In this document: positions 10,817 through 21,970 of the stretch, piece after piece | How positions within the stretch are numbered: position 1 is the stretch's first letter | Layout of the letters: every line of letters begins with the position of its first letter | Assembly: GCA_030374765.1 (NCBI GenBank) | Contig: JARGXX010000100.1 | Span: forward strand, 124,001-188,000 | DNA from: Agarophyton chilense | Lineage: Eukaryota; Rhodophyta; Florideophyceae; Gracilariales; Gracilariaceae | Length of the DNA: 64,000 bases | Direction of reading: 5' to 3' | Notes under the pieces: model-generated | Database searches by the model: none | The model's input: the letters and a program-made list of their open reading frames with translations, nothing else | Told to the model about the DNA's origin: nothing | Program-made: the position numbers and the translations under genes

Positions 10817-11293
10817 ATGAATACCTTTGACCCCTCTTCCCACGAAAACAGGTCATGGAATTTGCCGCCAGTGCGCGTTTTCGGTGCTCGTTCAGCAGTG
10901 CAAGCCATTATCGTGGCGCTCGTACTAGTCATCGCGAGCAATGCGGTCCCGGCCGAGGGCAAATTCTTGAGACCGCCGTACTACCGTCCTTACCTGTCCC
11001 CTCGCTGCACCACTAAAGCCTTCTCCTTCGCCGTCAAGCACACTTTCTACACAAACGTGCGCTGCGAATGCTTCGGTGGGTTGATCATCGTCGATGCCCC
11101 CGTGCGTTCTCCGTCACGCTCTATTTCCAAAGGCCTTCTCAAGTGTGCCAAAGAGAACTCCGACGGCATTGCCGAGTTATGCAATGTGGAAGGTCAAGGC
11201 TCTTTCGCTGAGACCACAAGCCCTTTCCAGGCACAGTGTTGCGAACAGGCTGGAGGCACCGCCGAGGGTAACGTCTGCACCCCCGCACACTAG
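10817..11293 (+). CDS. Putative secreted Cys-rich small protein
   Basis: The ORF has 158 codons. A basic N-terminal stretch (residues 1-26) is followed by a hydrophobic segment IIVALVLVIASNAVPAEG (~31-48) that looks like a signal peptide with an AxA-type cleavage context. The rest is Cys-rich, including a CEC motif, an LLKC motif and a C-terminal QCCEQ, which suggests disulfide bonds in a secreted product. I do not recognise the family. The true start may be closer to the hydrophobic segment (no later ATG fits), or a 5' exon may be missing. A signal-peptide-like copy lies ~400 bp upstream. It could be a lineage-specific secreted protein or a chance ORF. Confidence 0.4.
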   Translation: MNTFDPSSHENRSWNLPPVRVFGARSAVQAIIVALVLVIASNAVPAEGKFLRPPYYRPYLSPRCTTKAFSFAVKHTFYTNVRCECFGGLIIVDAPVRSPSRSISKGLLKCAKENSDGIAELCNVEGQGSFAETTSPFQAQCCEQAGGTAEGNVCTPAH

Positions 11294-12291
11294 CTTGGCT
11301 CTGTGATCGGGCAATGGCGACTGCAGTGTTATTAACACGTTGGGATGGCCCATCACATGCTTTGTTTCTCGAGCTGTCGTGGCAGCACTCTTTTATTTGT
11401 GCCCATACGCGTACAATGGAGAGATCAATACACACTCAACGGCCGTTCTAGCTCATTCATTGCATAAAACTTTTTTAGTCCCATTGCTTATTTCATCAGC
11501 TGCTCCAGTCGCATGTTGCGATATGCATCTTCACTGCCCAGTACTTTCGAACAATTGAGAACACACCAGCATGTAGTAGTTTAATCGAACGGAAGCCAGC
11601 CCACTGTGGCTTTCTTGACTTAGATGTTGAAGTTTCGCGGCGTGATCGGATACATTATATGCTGTGGAGTTGTGCAATACGCGTGTATGACACGATCAGC
11701 ACCAGGAATTTTCCCGACGCCCTCCGCCTGCGGTACATTCTCTAGAAATCGTCTCCGACTCTTTCACCCCGAAGACTTGGGGGTCCTTCGTGCCAGCTTC
11801 TATTTGACATCGACCCCAACGCGCCCGCGCATACGCAAATGAGTTATTCTTTTCTCTAGCTCCCGCTCCGTGCACGTTTGCTTCACGGTAGCTCAAAGCT
11901 CAGCGTTGACCTGTGACGCATTTCAATTCGAAAGACGAGCCGAACATCGCTCGAACGAAAATTTTGCAAAATTTGAGCTGAGCTGCTTGTTGATGCTTTG
12001 TACTATTTTTACACCAGCTGTGAAAGTGTAAAACAGAAACGCGCAGACACGAGAGTGGCCGCCTCTTTTGGGTTGCCGAAGGCGACCGGCCGCTTTTCTT
12101 TTTAGTAGCTCGAGGCTCGAACGGCTACAGTGCGACTCACGCTGAGCGACGCCGAGAAGCGTGCGTACTTTTCGAGTTGTTTTTAATTTAACGACTATCT
12201 ATTCAGTACAACGGATATATTCTAAGAATTAGAACATATATCTAACTAAAAGTATCTACGCTACAAACTGCAGTACAAAAGGGAACCAATT
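11294..12291. other. Flank, no supported gene
   Basis: I see no conserved coding sequence, repeat or RNA gene. Short open frames (up to ~98 codons) have no recognisable content. The boundary with the truncated Ty3 element E2 is not marked by an LTR. Confidence 0.5.
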
Positions 12292-13323
12292 GTGTTTACC
12301 GAATTATCTTTTCTACTCCAGATCTACGACGATATCACCGTGCTGTCGTCGACCAAACGTTACAGAACAGAATCATCGACTACAAGCCATTTCCAGTCCG
12401 TTACCAGTGAACACTTTGCTGAGAGGGTGAAACGTGTAAAACAGTGGTTCGATGATTTTCTGATGTACGCGAAATCCGAGGAGAGCCTGCTCAAGGACAT
12501 TGAAGCTTTCCTAACTGTCTGTAAGGAGGTAGGCTTCAAGGTCAACCCCGCTAAGTCTCGTTTCTTTTGCAAGGAAGCGAAGTTCTGCGGCAGAATCTTA
12601 TCAGAAGAAGGGGTTCGTTTCGATCCTCGAAATCTTGAACCCCTTCTCAATATGCGCAGGCCAAAGATGGCAAGCGAGCTACAGCAGTTTCTGTGTGCCG
12701 CTGACTGGATACGGAACTCTATCCCCAACTTTTCCCAGACAGTCCAACCTCGTCACGACTTACTGGAAAGCGCGTACAAAAAGTCTGGCAAACGGACAAA
12801 AAAGGCAGTAGAAAATATTCGCATCAATGAATCTTGGGAGACCAAGCACACCGTTTCATTCGATATCGTGAAAGCTCAACTGGCTGCCAATACCAAACTG
12901 GCTCTCCCGAAAGAAGGCTACAAAACTTGTCGGTTCACGGACGCTTCCAATTCACACTGGGCGGCCATCATCACGCTAACGGCTGAATCGGATTCAAGCA
13001 AACCGATAGAAGATCAAAGGCACGAACCCATGTGTTTTTTCTGTCTGGAGCTTTCACGGGTTCCTCCCAGAGATGCAGCGTCCCAGAGAAAGAAGGATAC
13101 GCGATGGTCGAGGCCATGTGCCGAATGGACTACCAAACTGCTGGAGGAACTACTTCAATATTCATCGACCACGCTTAACCTTGTGTACATCTACGACCCT
13201 TACGGACAGAACCCCGGCATCGCGCGACATACAGCGAATAAACTCATGCGTTGGGCCCTGAAACCTAGCGCATTCAGGTACATAATTGAACATGTCTTGG
13301 GAGAAAAGAACGTATGGGCTTAA
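12292..13323 (+). pseudogene. E2 reverse transcriptase (3' part) and RNase H
   Basis: The fragment opens just before the polymerase catalytic motif (QWFDDFLMYAKS, the YxDD box with Phe) and continues through the thumb (GFKVNPAKSRFFCKEAKFCG) into RNase H (FTDASNSHWAA). Between ~13035 and ~13185 the RNase H sequence is found in the next frame (...CSVPEKEGYAMVEAM...), so two compensating indels are present, one beside a run of six T at ~13035. A TAA at 13321-13323 ends the frame just before the integrase part. It encodes replication enzymes and is non-functional here. Confidence 0.85.
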
Positions 13324-14918
13324 ATGTTGACCCGATGGGCCGTCCGGCCCACAAGAACAGTAACCCGTTAGGAATAGGACGTATAAGCTCGCTAATGGTT
13401 GCTCCAATCAGTCCTAGTATCAACGAGGACTGCGACTGGCCTATGGAGAAAGATATCATTTTGTCGCAGACAACCCATGCCTCCGAAGCCCCGAAAACGC
13501 TCTCAAAGGATAATCAGCCATGGAGACTGGCGTCGGGGCGAATCTGGATACTGGACACTGATCATGAACTTCGTCTACGAATTTTGATAGCTGCACACAC
13601 AGGAAGAGGAGGTCATAGGGAATTTGAGCCAACCACCGCATCCGTATCTGAGCACTTCTGGTGGAAGAAACTCAGTAAAGACGTCAAGCAATTTGTTGGA
13701 TGCTGTTTCCACTGCATTGCCACCGAGTCTGGTTCTACAGTGCCCAGGCCTCTTGGACACACCATGCACGCTAGCAGACCAAACGAACTGATTCATTTCG
13801 ACTACTGTTTTATGAAGAAAGGAGAGGGCGATCTTCTGTACGTTTTGATCGTCAAGGACGACTTATCAGGATACGTATGGCTTAAAGCCAAAGCCGAAGC
13901 AGACGCGGAAACCACAGCAGCTATTTTGATGGACTGGTTTGCATCTTTTGGCGTGCCAAAGTGCTGGGTATCGGACAAGGCAAACCAGTTTAAGAACCAA
14001 CTCGTGAAACAGATATCGGACGCCTTAAAGGCTCGTCGCCACTTCACTAAGTCGTATTGTCCGTGGAGCGATGGATCCGTGGAGGTCGTCTGCCGAGAGC
14101 TCTTGAGAACTGCACGTGCAACATTGTCCGAGTTTCAACTTCCGCTAAAAGCTTGGCCATCAGTACTACCGCTCATACAGTTTGCACTGAACAATTCACT
14201 GACACGTAAACTGAACGGAAATTGTCCCCTAACCGTCTTCAGCGGCCTTCCAAGGGACTCTCCACTTTCTGTAATTGTCAAAAACCATCATGTCAAGAAC
14301 ATCAAGTGTATGGAAAAAGAACGTAGGAAGGCAGTCATGGAGGTAGAAAGGCTACAAACATCGCTCTCTAAGATACATAGGAATTGCGCGGAGAGGGCCA
14401 GAAAACAGAGGAAGGCATATTTTCACGCACACAACCGAAAGAAGGGCATAAGCCCCGCGAATTTTTCGAAAGGAGACTTTGTACTTCGCGGTGTTCTACA
14501 GAAACACATTGGATCTAAAATGAACCTCAAGTGGTATGGTCCCTTTCGTGTCACACTCTGCCGAGACAACTACGTTTTTGAAGTTGAAAACTTGGTTGCT
14601 AGAAACACGGTACACGGGCGCCGGCTGAAGTTCTTCAGTAACAAGGATTTTGAAGTCACTCAGGAAGTCAAGGACCATTTAGCCTACCAAGCAAACGAGC
14701 TTCTCACAATCGAAGAATTTCAGGACATCCGAAGATGCGCTGGTACGATCCAGATACTCGTGAAGTGGAAAGGCTTTAACAACGAGGAAACAGATAGGGT
14801 ATCAATCGAACCTTTGAAGCATGACGTCCCAGTGCTGCTGAAGGAATATATTGAAGTCCTTCAATCGTCCGGAACCCAAAAGCAGCGCAGAATGGCACGT
14901 AACATCGATCTGCAATAA
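13314..14918 (+). CDS. E2 integrase with C-terminal chromodomain
   Basis: This 534-residue frame is intact. It contains the HHCC zinc-binding domain (H94...C133: HTGRGGH and CCFHC), the DDE catalytic core (IHFDYC, VSDKANQF and DGSVEVV around the D, D and E residues), the GPF module (KWYGPFRV) and a chromodomain near residues 470-520 (ILVKWKGFNNEE). Integrase inserts the cDNA; chromodomains in Ty3 elements bind modified histones and bias integration. Its first residues overlap the end of the previous frame in another register, so it was once one polyprotein. The ATG at 13314 is only the first available Met. Confidence 0.87.
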   Translation: MGLNVDPMGRPAHKNSNPLGIGRISSLMVAPISPSINEDCDWPMEKDIILSQTTHASEAPKTLSKDNQPWRLASGRIWILDTDHELRLRILIAAHTGRGGHREFEPTTASVSEHFWWKKLSKDVKQFVGCCFHCIATESGSTVPRPLGHTMHASRPNELIHFDYCFMKKGEGDLLYVLIVKDDLSGYVWLKAKAEADAETTAAILMDWFASFGVPKCWVSDKANQFKNQLVKQISDALKARRHFTKSYCPWSDGSVEVVCRELLRTARATLSEFQLPLKAWPSVLPLIQFALNNSLTRKLNGNCPLTVFSGLPRDSPLSVIVKNHHVKNIKCMEKERRKAVMEVERLQTSLSKIHRNCAERARKQRKAYFHAHNRKKGISPANFSKGDFVLRGVLQKHIGSKMNLKWYGPFRVTLCRDNYVFEVENLVARNTVHGRRLKFFSNKDFEVTQEVKDHLAYQANELLTIEEFQDIRRCAGTIQILVKWKGFNNEETDRVSIEPLKHDVPVLLKEYIEVLQSSGTQKQRRMARNIDLQ

Positions 14919-14937
14919 TCAGACAAAGCTATCTGAT

Positions 14938-14947
14938 TATGGGGGAC
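14938..14947 (+). other. E2 polypurine tract
   Basis: TATGGGGGAC lies directly before the LTR start TGTTGATAC. This is the expected position and composition of the plus-strand primer of a Ty3 element. Confidence 0.75.
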
Positions 14948-15278
14948 TGTTGATACTACAACCATTCTGGCATCGAGCGAACCCATCGTACGTGCATCGG
15001 GAACCCAGCGATTCCCCAAAAAGAAACTACCAACTCAGGGTAGAGGAGAGATCGCAGTCGCAACCTACGCAGTCGTGGGTGGCCTACAAAAGAGTAATAG
15101 CGCCACTCAGAACCACAATAAATAAGCCAACCTCCAGACAGAGCTGCCTGGAGGAAGGGGGCAACCTCAGAGTGAGAGAAATCTCTGAGAACTTGGTGCC
15201 TGCTCTTTCCCTGTCTTTTTGCGCGAACCGCCGCCTGCCGTCCGTCCGACCCCGCCTACGCATCGTACTCGATCAACA
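14948..15278 (+). repeat. E2 3' LTR (about 331 bp)
   Basis: It starts TGTTGATAC after the polypurine tract. The proposed end GATCAACA is complementary to the start (TGTTGATac), giving TG...CA inverted ends. An AATAAA poly(A) signal lies at 15117-15122. The right end is inferred from the inverted repeat, since no second LTR is in the window. Confidence 0.65.
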
Positions 15279-16499
15279 CCGTATCGTTTTGAAGACAAAC
15301 TATTGTGTAATTTCGTATTGTACTTTAGCGGCTTTCCTTCCGACCATCTAATGCGTGGAAGAGTTCTTTTAACAGGCCAACTTCAAAGTGGTTTTAAGAG
15401 GGTTGACTACTACATTTCTCGTAGTCTTTTTAATGCAAATTTACTCACATGTTCGCATTATTCAAAGATCCAAGTAGAATCAATTATAATTAGTAATTAT
15501 CCAACTCAAGCCTGAATCCACATATTTACCACTAAAATGGCTCTCAGAAAGTTGCAAGTTTTCGAAAACCAAAAAAATAGACTTTGACTACAAAGATTTG
15601 CATGGATTGATTATGTATTCCACAAATATGCACAGCCAGAACAAAAAAGTAGAGAGAACCATGGTTTCGTGAACCAGTTTTTAAAAACGTCGGTTCTTTG
15701 CAGGAGAATGCGGGAAATGACATTAAACGAACAAATATGGCATGTTCTGATCTCAAATACAGGCACTGGAAATATGATCAAAGCATTCAATAGAACTATA
15801 TATATTTCTTTATTATGCGACTTGAAAGAATATGCTTTGAAAATTAAGGCACACTAATACTATGCATCTAAAACCTGAAATAAATGGAAAATATTATGCA
15901 AAAATTACTATTATACAAAGATCCTAACTCGCACCTTAAAACTAAAACCATGACCATTAGCATTTGGATGTTTTTGTTTTATAAACAATCGCTTCATAGA
16001 ATACAAACTATCACAGACTTTAAGATGTAATAGACATATGGGTCTTTGTTATTTTAGAGAAAACTAGTTTTTAAACGTAGAAGATATAATACTTAACAAG
16101 TTTCTTCTTTTCAGTATTTATGCCGCCAAGAGTCAGGTATTAGGAGAATACTGTTGTTCGAAGTTCCATATTGAATTCAAATGGTCCAATCCAAAATTCA
16201 CATGAAAAAACAAAGTTAAGCACATTACTTTATATGTTTTGGTCAATCCGTTTTGAACATCACAATTTCCTGTAGCGACCTAAACTTTTCTTTTGTTTTA
16301 ATTATTCAACGTAGTCTTCTTCATAACCCTTAAACAAGGATCAGGTTTAAGAATATGATATGTACAAGTCTTGTATTGTTAACTTGACTCTCATATCTCA
16401 AATACTGATTTAGAAACACACTTGATTGTTAATTACACTTAACGTACACCGATAGTTTTGAAAAGTAACACAAACAGCATTGGAACTCGAAAATCTTTC
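15279..16499. other. AT-rich flank, nothing recognised
   Basis: The stretch is AT-rich with only short open frames. I see no coding signature, LTR or RNA gene. Confidence 0.5.
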
Positions 16500-16509
16500 T
16501 AAACTTTAT

Positions 16510-17057
16510 GAAACCTAATCAAAGAAATGAAAATAGATGCTCATTGGTTTGTATCGCGATTTGTGTGATGTTATGAACTGCAAAAAAACAAGAGGCATCG
16601 AGTTTCAATGGATATCTGAATTTGTGACCCAACACAAAATAAGCTTCAAACGACGGTTAAGTGTCCCATGCAGTGCTCGAATCCTTGACACCAAATTCTT
16701 GGCCTTCAAAGATTTTAAATGTTGTGCAATTATACATTTTGGGCTCTTATAGGTGCCATCAGCAACTACCTTTTCCCCTTGAGAGAGCTCTTTTTCCATT
16801 CGATCCTTAAAATTTTTGAAATTTGAATGAGATCCACAAGGGAATGATCCGAACCTCCACACATTACTTTGAGATCGAATCAAAATGCCGAGTTCGTATC
16901 GAAGACCGTCTCCGCAAAATTTGTGACTAAACCATTTTGAGCTGTAAGGATAAGGCTCCCGGATCGGAAAATCAACCCCATCAATTGAAACATGAGCAGT
17001 AACCTCAGCAAAATGTTTTCTGCTTGACCATAAAATCTGTAGTGCGTTAGTTTCTAG
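16510..17057 (-). pseudogene. DDE (DDE_Tnp_4-like) DNA transposase remnant
   Basis: On the minus strand a frame opens at 17057 after a TAG and runs to 16605 without an ATG. It contains SIDGVDFPIREP, then WFSHKFCGDGLRYELGI, then VWRFGSFPCGSHSNFKNFK, then GEKVVADGTYKSP and a terminal LHGTLNRRLK. These are the successive conserved blocks of the Harbinger-like DDE superfamily found in many protist and fungal genomes: the first Asp in DGVD, the second in VADGTY and the expected acidic third near the RxHxxxN block, here altered to LHGTLN. After ~16620 the C-terminal part (HASCFFAVHNITQI type) continues in another frame. Missing start, frameshift and altered last block show a dead copy. It lies head-to-head with the intron-containing gene at 17168. 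Confidence 0.7.
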
Positions 17058-17167
17058 CTAAACCGCAAGAAGTTTGAAAACGTACTAGTTTAACATTGGA
17101 TATGTGTTCCAAAAAAAATTCTTACCCATTTCCTAAAGGTTTTTTCTTCCAACTCTGCGATTAAACT

Positions 17168-18041
17168 GTGCTGACGAAGAACTCTGTAGCAGTAAGAGTT
17201 TTACGCGCAAAATTCGAAAACCGAGATATAGATGGAACTGAAGAACCGAAAAAAATATGGGAATGCGAACCAGCTTTTCAAAAGCACAAGCTCGTGGAAT
17301 TTCGTCAAAATTATTCTGCGCTACGCAAAGAGTACTCAGAAGGAAAAGGTAAGGCCATCGACAATTGTCTACTCAAACATATTGCTAACATCCTACGCCC
17401 ATCATACACCTTTATGTAAAGAGGATGAAGATGAGGAGTTCTTAGACAGAAGGTGTTCATTACCAAGGTCAAAGAAAAGGCGCCTTTGGGAAATTGAGGA
17501 CGACGATCTTGCTGAAAGTTCTGATTCCAATGGAAAGGCTCATGGCGTTGAACTCATTCCAGGTCCCCACTCTTTCAAGCCACTTTACTTGTTGTCCTCA
17601 TGGACTGACCCAGAGACAACGATTAGGCGCGTGGCTGCTGCCATTGTTCTACCATCAGGTGTTGGAGAAGGTATGTTTTCTGTGCATATTGTTGACAACG
17701 GCGAGTATGTCGAATTGTCACTGCTCTGGCTTGTTCCATTAGTCAACATGCAAGTTATGCATCGCAGATGGTTCGCGAATGAGTCAGATGCCATGAAAGA
17801 TTATCATCCCAAGATAGCATAATTTCAAGCAGCCTTGAAAGAGCTTCGCAAGAAAAGTTCGGACAATGTCGAGTCTACGACGAGAATCCCGTTTCCATTT
17901 GGAGTTCAAGCTCATATTGAGAGCAAATCAAATTTGGTCTGGCCTGATTACAATGTTCGAATGGTTTTTGTAGATCTTCGTGAAGCGCATATTGATACCT
18001 ACTCAAAACTCCAAGACAAAGAGCCTTTCTTTGTTGTGTAA
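17168..18041 (+). pseudogene. Intron-containing gene of unknown function, one in-frame stop
   Basis: Exon 1 (17168-17349) encodes ...KIWECEPAFQKHKL and ...NYSALRKEYSEGK. A 72-bp intron (17350-17421) with GTAAGG donor, TGCTAAC branch point and TAAAG acceptor joins it in frame to exon 2 (17422-18041), which begins with an acidic run, has a basic patch (RSKKRR) and continues to PFFVV. A TAA at 17820-17822 interrupts exon 2, and the frame resumes unchanged after it. The first ATG used here may not be the true start; earlier exons could lie upstream. I do not recognise the family. It lies ~110 bp from the transposase remnant on the opposite strand and may be the companion gene of the same DNA transposon, or a degraded host gene. 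Confidence 0.6.
17350..17421 (+). other. Spliceosomal intron, 72 bp
   Basis: The donor is AAAG|GTAAGG, the branch-point candidate TTGCTAACATC and the acceptor TTATGTAAAG|AG. Removal joins two well-behaved reading frames (…SEGK to EDEDEEFLD). The frames before and after differ, so the intron explains the shift. Confidence 0.75.
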
Positions 18042-19811
18042 ATCAGTATTGTACTTTGACGTACTTTAAACTGCAAAATTTGTTGTTCAGGACTACAAAT
18101 GTCGTTGTAGAATGTCTTTTGGTGAATTCGTACAAAGAATATGGAAAGAAAAAAATTCATCACTAACCCCAAGATTCCTGCTATGTTAAATCCATTGAAG
18201 GACTGTAAAACTTCTACGTAATTTAATAATGCCATTCCCTATACTTTTTTTTATAAAGAAGTCTGGCATCACTTTAGTTTGATATTCTAACATATAGGAA
18301 GAAATATGTCGTTCGACATTCTTAAAGTAAAACCAACTCAATATGAATAATAAGTGACCTTTATGAATGTCACAAATTTGAAGATAAGTGATAAGGTTAT
18401 TTCACTTGGCTTATTCTTTTCCTTGTAATAGTTGAAAAAGGAGAAAAAAGAGAGTATCCAAAGTTAGGGAATTCATTATTACAAGTTAACTTTAGGGGGG
18501 TTTTACTCAACAGGATTTTTGATAGTGAAAACATGTTGTTCTCTTTAAATTGGATATGAGAGGTGTTTCTTAGCTCGCCTCGTGAATTCTTATTCGTTCT
18601 CTAAGTTGAATTCTTTGGAGGTTTAAACCAGCTATATATGACTTTTTCGTTTTCTCCTTCGCACAAACCTACATTTCATGCTTTCATAGCGTCTACGCTT
18701 TGTTTTTACCTGATTCTGTGAATACTTTTAAGAGATGGTTGTTTTCGTACTCTACTTGACTTTGATATATTTTGCGGGGTACACGTAAGAAGAACTGCTG
18801 TTTGCTCCAAAACTGAGTATATTCCCGCACTCCCCAGCCTTTTTCTTTCGTCGGACAGGCAAAATCTTCGCGCTTTTGGGTATGTTAAAAACGTGCAAGA
18901 GGCAGCTCTGTCACAGTTTCTCGTATCGCAAGTGTTCTGTAGACCTAGAGTACTCCAACACGCAATAAGAACTAGGCTGAAATCAAACAAAGTCCAACAA
19001 TACGTTTCCGCGGTGCGGATGGGTGGTATCAAAAGTCGCAGAGCGCCTTCGCACGCTGTTGTCTCAGTGTGGGACTTAGTTATCTCAGATATAGAGAGAC
19101 AGAGGACTTTATTGGCTAATCTGTATACAGTAGTATTCGAACAAGCGCTTGGAGCACAAGTAGCCTTCTTACCATGCTCTTTTCTTGGGTGGTCGAGTTG
19201 CGTTTAGAGCTTCAACGAGTATTGGGCCTGTACAGTCGACAATGATACTTTCATGCACCTACCCAACTTTTGAAACACATTTGGTATATTGCTGTGTCTT
19301 CGCTTGGAAGCGAGTGTGATTATGACGACAAGCATATACCCAAAAACAAACGAAGACAGTATAGCGGCCCTGGGAGCTTTATAAATGAAGTATCGACTAC
19401 GTGTGCGACTAGTGTGGGGATGCACGTTGTCAGGCGACACACTGGCGGGTCTTAAGATGCTTGGAGATACGCCGTGGGATGTTGCAGTCATCAATAAGTG
19501 TCGCCACACGCCCTCTAAGTATTGAGCAGTAGACTGGTACTGTTGGAGATCTGTGTTGTAGAACGTCATCACAGCAGAGTGTAGGCGTGAAGACCGCATC
19601 TGCGCCTCATCTGGGGAAGCTGGAAGAGGTTAGCAGCTCACCACCTCCGTCAATGGCACTGTAAGAGCACTGCAACAGATCCCGCTCGGATGAACGTGTG
19701 CCGGTTCTCACGTGTAGGAACTCGCATTTGCAAAAACATCTCTGTACCAATTACTCTTACAACAGAATGTTTCTGGATTCGAATGCAGTACTTCTGCGCC
19801 TAGCAGAGGGT
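18042..19811. other. Flank, no supported gene
   Basis: The stretch is AT-rich. A 104-codon frame (18893-19207 plus) overlaps a 108-codon frame on the other strand (18706-19032); neither has recognisable motifs. No LTR or RNA gene is seen. Confidence 0.5.
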
Positions 19812-19816
19812 ACAGG
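19812..19816. repeat. Copia A target-site duplication, left (ACAGG)
   Basis: ACAGG precedes the left LTR and also follows the right LTR at 47443-47447, 27.6 kb away. This shows that everything between is one stack of insertions. Confidence 0.9.
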
Positions 19817-20272
19817 TGTGGTGCAAACAACAATTCGTTGTAAGTGGTGTAGAACGCGGCGGTGCGGCGGAATCGGTGTAAACAGCGTAGAAGACGGCGG
19901 TGCGGCGGAATCGTTGTAAATGGCGTAGAAAGGCGGCACGAGAGCAAGACGAACGAGAAGGACGGTGGTGGTGATGAAGTTGTTGTAGTGGAGGAGGTTG
20001 AAAGATGTTCAGGCGAATGATGTCGGACAAGAGAAGTATTTTTCTTGTTCCGAGCTCTTTTATAGTAGCTGGGAGCTCGGTGTGGGTCTCTACCACGCCA
20101 ACTAAGCAGCTTCATTCTAATTCAACGTCTTCTGGATTAGAGTACTAATTCAAATTAAAGATTCAATATTGTGTCTATCTAATGTTCGCTACTAGGAATT
20201 ATATTGCAACCTACGCAACTATCTGCAGTAGATTTCGTGTTGTAATTCTCCTCTTGTGAGACGTCTTCAACA
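19817..20272 (-). repeat. Copia A 3' LTR (456 bp)
   Basis: It starts TGTGGTGCAAAC, ends GTCTTCAACA and matches 46987-47442 along its length with scattered substitutions. Purine-rich CAAAAGAAAAG lies just inside on the minus strand as the likely polypurine tract. Confidence 0.92.
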
Positions 20273-20289
20273 TTCGTACTTTTCTTTTG

Positions 20290-21970
20290 AGCGAAACATT
20301 TGTTCAAGCATATTGACGTGTTATCCATTGTTCAATTTCGTGATCACACTGGTTGTTTTCGTAAATATTTCTGTATGCTTTGTTCATTGTTTGCTTCGTA
20401 AAAATATCAGCAGGATTGTTTTCAGATTTCACGAATCCAATTTCAGATATTTCGTTCTCTTCATAAGATTCACGGGCTGCCGAAATATCGATTAATTGTC
20501 ATTTTTCAGCTGTAGATGAAGCTTTTGTGATGAAATTGAAAAGGCTCTTGGAATCCGTGAACATTCTAATTGGAATGAATTGGTCGAGTAAAGCTTCCAA
20601 GTCAACTTTAAGCGTGTATGCGAAATCAAAAGCATCTGCTAAAGCATATACTTCACCTCCGAATACAGACCTCAGAACTCGACGGCTTTTGTAACTCTTG
20701 TAATGAATAATGTTACAACGATTGAAACGATCAGCCAATAGAATGAGGAAACCAAGTTGGGAAGTACTGTCTTCATTATTCGCAAATGAAGACTCACTGT
20801 ATGCTCGTATACAGAGAGAGTTTGGATCTAGCTTCACAAACTTGAACGTATTTGTTTGTTCTTGAATCTCCTTAATGGTCTTATTCATTCTTCGTCCAAT
20901 GGATTTCGTAAACATTTTCTCTGTGACTTGAGCAGTTTTGTTCACGACGAGAGAAATGTGTGGAATTGTGTTCAAAAGCCAGGAAAATTGAGCTCTTTTG
21001 GATCTGAACTCTGCATAGTCATTGTTGTTTTTCAATGGCATCATTTTATTCTTGAAATCTTTTTGATGAATTTCGTACTGTTCTCAGTTGGCCGTAACTT
21101 GAGTTCCATCGAATTTGAAAGAACCAACAACTCTGTCTCGTGATTCGAAACGTTCTAGAGTTTTTTTTGTGAACTTCATAAATTCATCTTCACCAGTAAT
21201 AACTGAGTCGTCAACATATGATCCAATGATTCCAAAGAGATTACCTTCAGATTTCTTGAAAAAACAGGAAATGTCAACTTTAATTGCAGTCATTTGCAGT
21301 TCTTCTCGTAGATGTGACATAATGGTCAGATTCCAATAATCACAGGCATCTGCGAAACCATAGAGTGGTTTCATTAGAAGAAGGAGACAATCTTTGGATA
21401 TATCCATGTCTTTGGGAGGTCGTATGTATACCTTTCGAGTGAGGTCTTGAGAACTCTAAATGTAGACTTGGGTAACATCGTGACTGCATATATTGTAGTC
21501 GAACATTGCAGCGATTGTCATAATAAGCCGAACTGTACTATTACGAACGGTAGTGACATTATGCACTAAGTAGTTCTGTTCCTTATCAAAAAATTCTTGG
21601 CCCACAAGTCTCGCCTTATGAAGTTCTTCCTTATTTTCTGGATTCTTGATTGCTAATACAAATCTAGACCTTATAATGTTAGCATCTTTTGGAATTTCAC
21701 TACGTGTGACAACTTTCCACGTATCTCTTCGCTTTAAACCATCAATTTCTTTCTTCTTGGCTTCTGAGAACTTTGGAGAATTACAACGAGGATCAATTGA
21801 TTTCAGGGTTTCAGTATTATATATTGATTCTTCATCGTTGCCCTTGATTCCTTCACTTCCGTCTGAGAATTCTTTTAACACGTAGTTAAGGATATTCTCA
21901 AAACCATGCAGAATCGGTATTTCCGAATTGACTTCAGATTTTTCAGAAATATGAGGTTTGGCATGCGTAA
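20290..21970 (-). pseudogene. Copia A reverse transcriptase and RNase H
   Basis: This is the 3' part of the copia polyprotein, cut from the 5' part by E3. The RT N-terminal block (KDANIIRSRFVLAIKNP, then HKARLVGQEF), the YGFADAC block and the YVDDSVITG active site (~21205) are visible. RNase H follows (YSESSFAN, then SVFGGEVYALADAF) and the terminal motif NPADIFTK lies near 20360 beyond a TGA at ~20500. Breaks include a frameshift and stop near 21407-21456 and the TGA. The Asn-Pro-Ala-Asp terminus is typical of copia RNase H. The copy is non-functional. Confidence 0.85.
21966..21970. repeat. E3 target-site duplication, left (CGTAA)
   Basis: CGTAA sits directly before the left LTR and is repeated after the right LTR at 42799-42803. 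Both flanks belong to copia A, and its reading frame continues sensibly across the empty site. Confidence 0.93.

Larger units (their letters stand above)
12292..15278 (+). mobile_element. E2: 5'-truncated Ty3/Gypsy element with chromodomain
   Basis: This is the 3' half of a Ty3 element: reverse transcriptase from just before the active site, RNase H, integrase, chromodomain, polypurine tract and 3' LTR. No gag, protease or 5' LTR is seen, so the copy is truncated. The polymerase type (LQQFLCAADWIRNSIP region) is what I associate with oomycete and related protist Ty3 elements. Unlike E1 and E3-E5, it has no antisense ORF: pol ends only ~30 bp before the LTR. Confidence 0.85.

Noticed and set aside
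10491-10962. Minus-strand frames (86 and 115 codons) overlapping the secreted-protein region
   Set aside because: A frameshift would be needed to join them, there is no recognisable domain and they overlap the better-supported plus-strand ORF.
18706-19207. Overlapping ~105-codon frames on both strands
   Set aside because: Neither has a recognisable motif, splice-site support or compositional coding signal.
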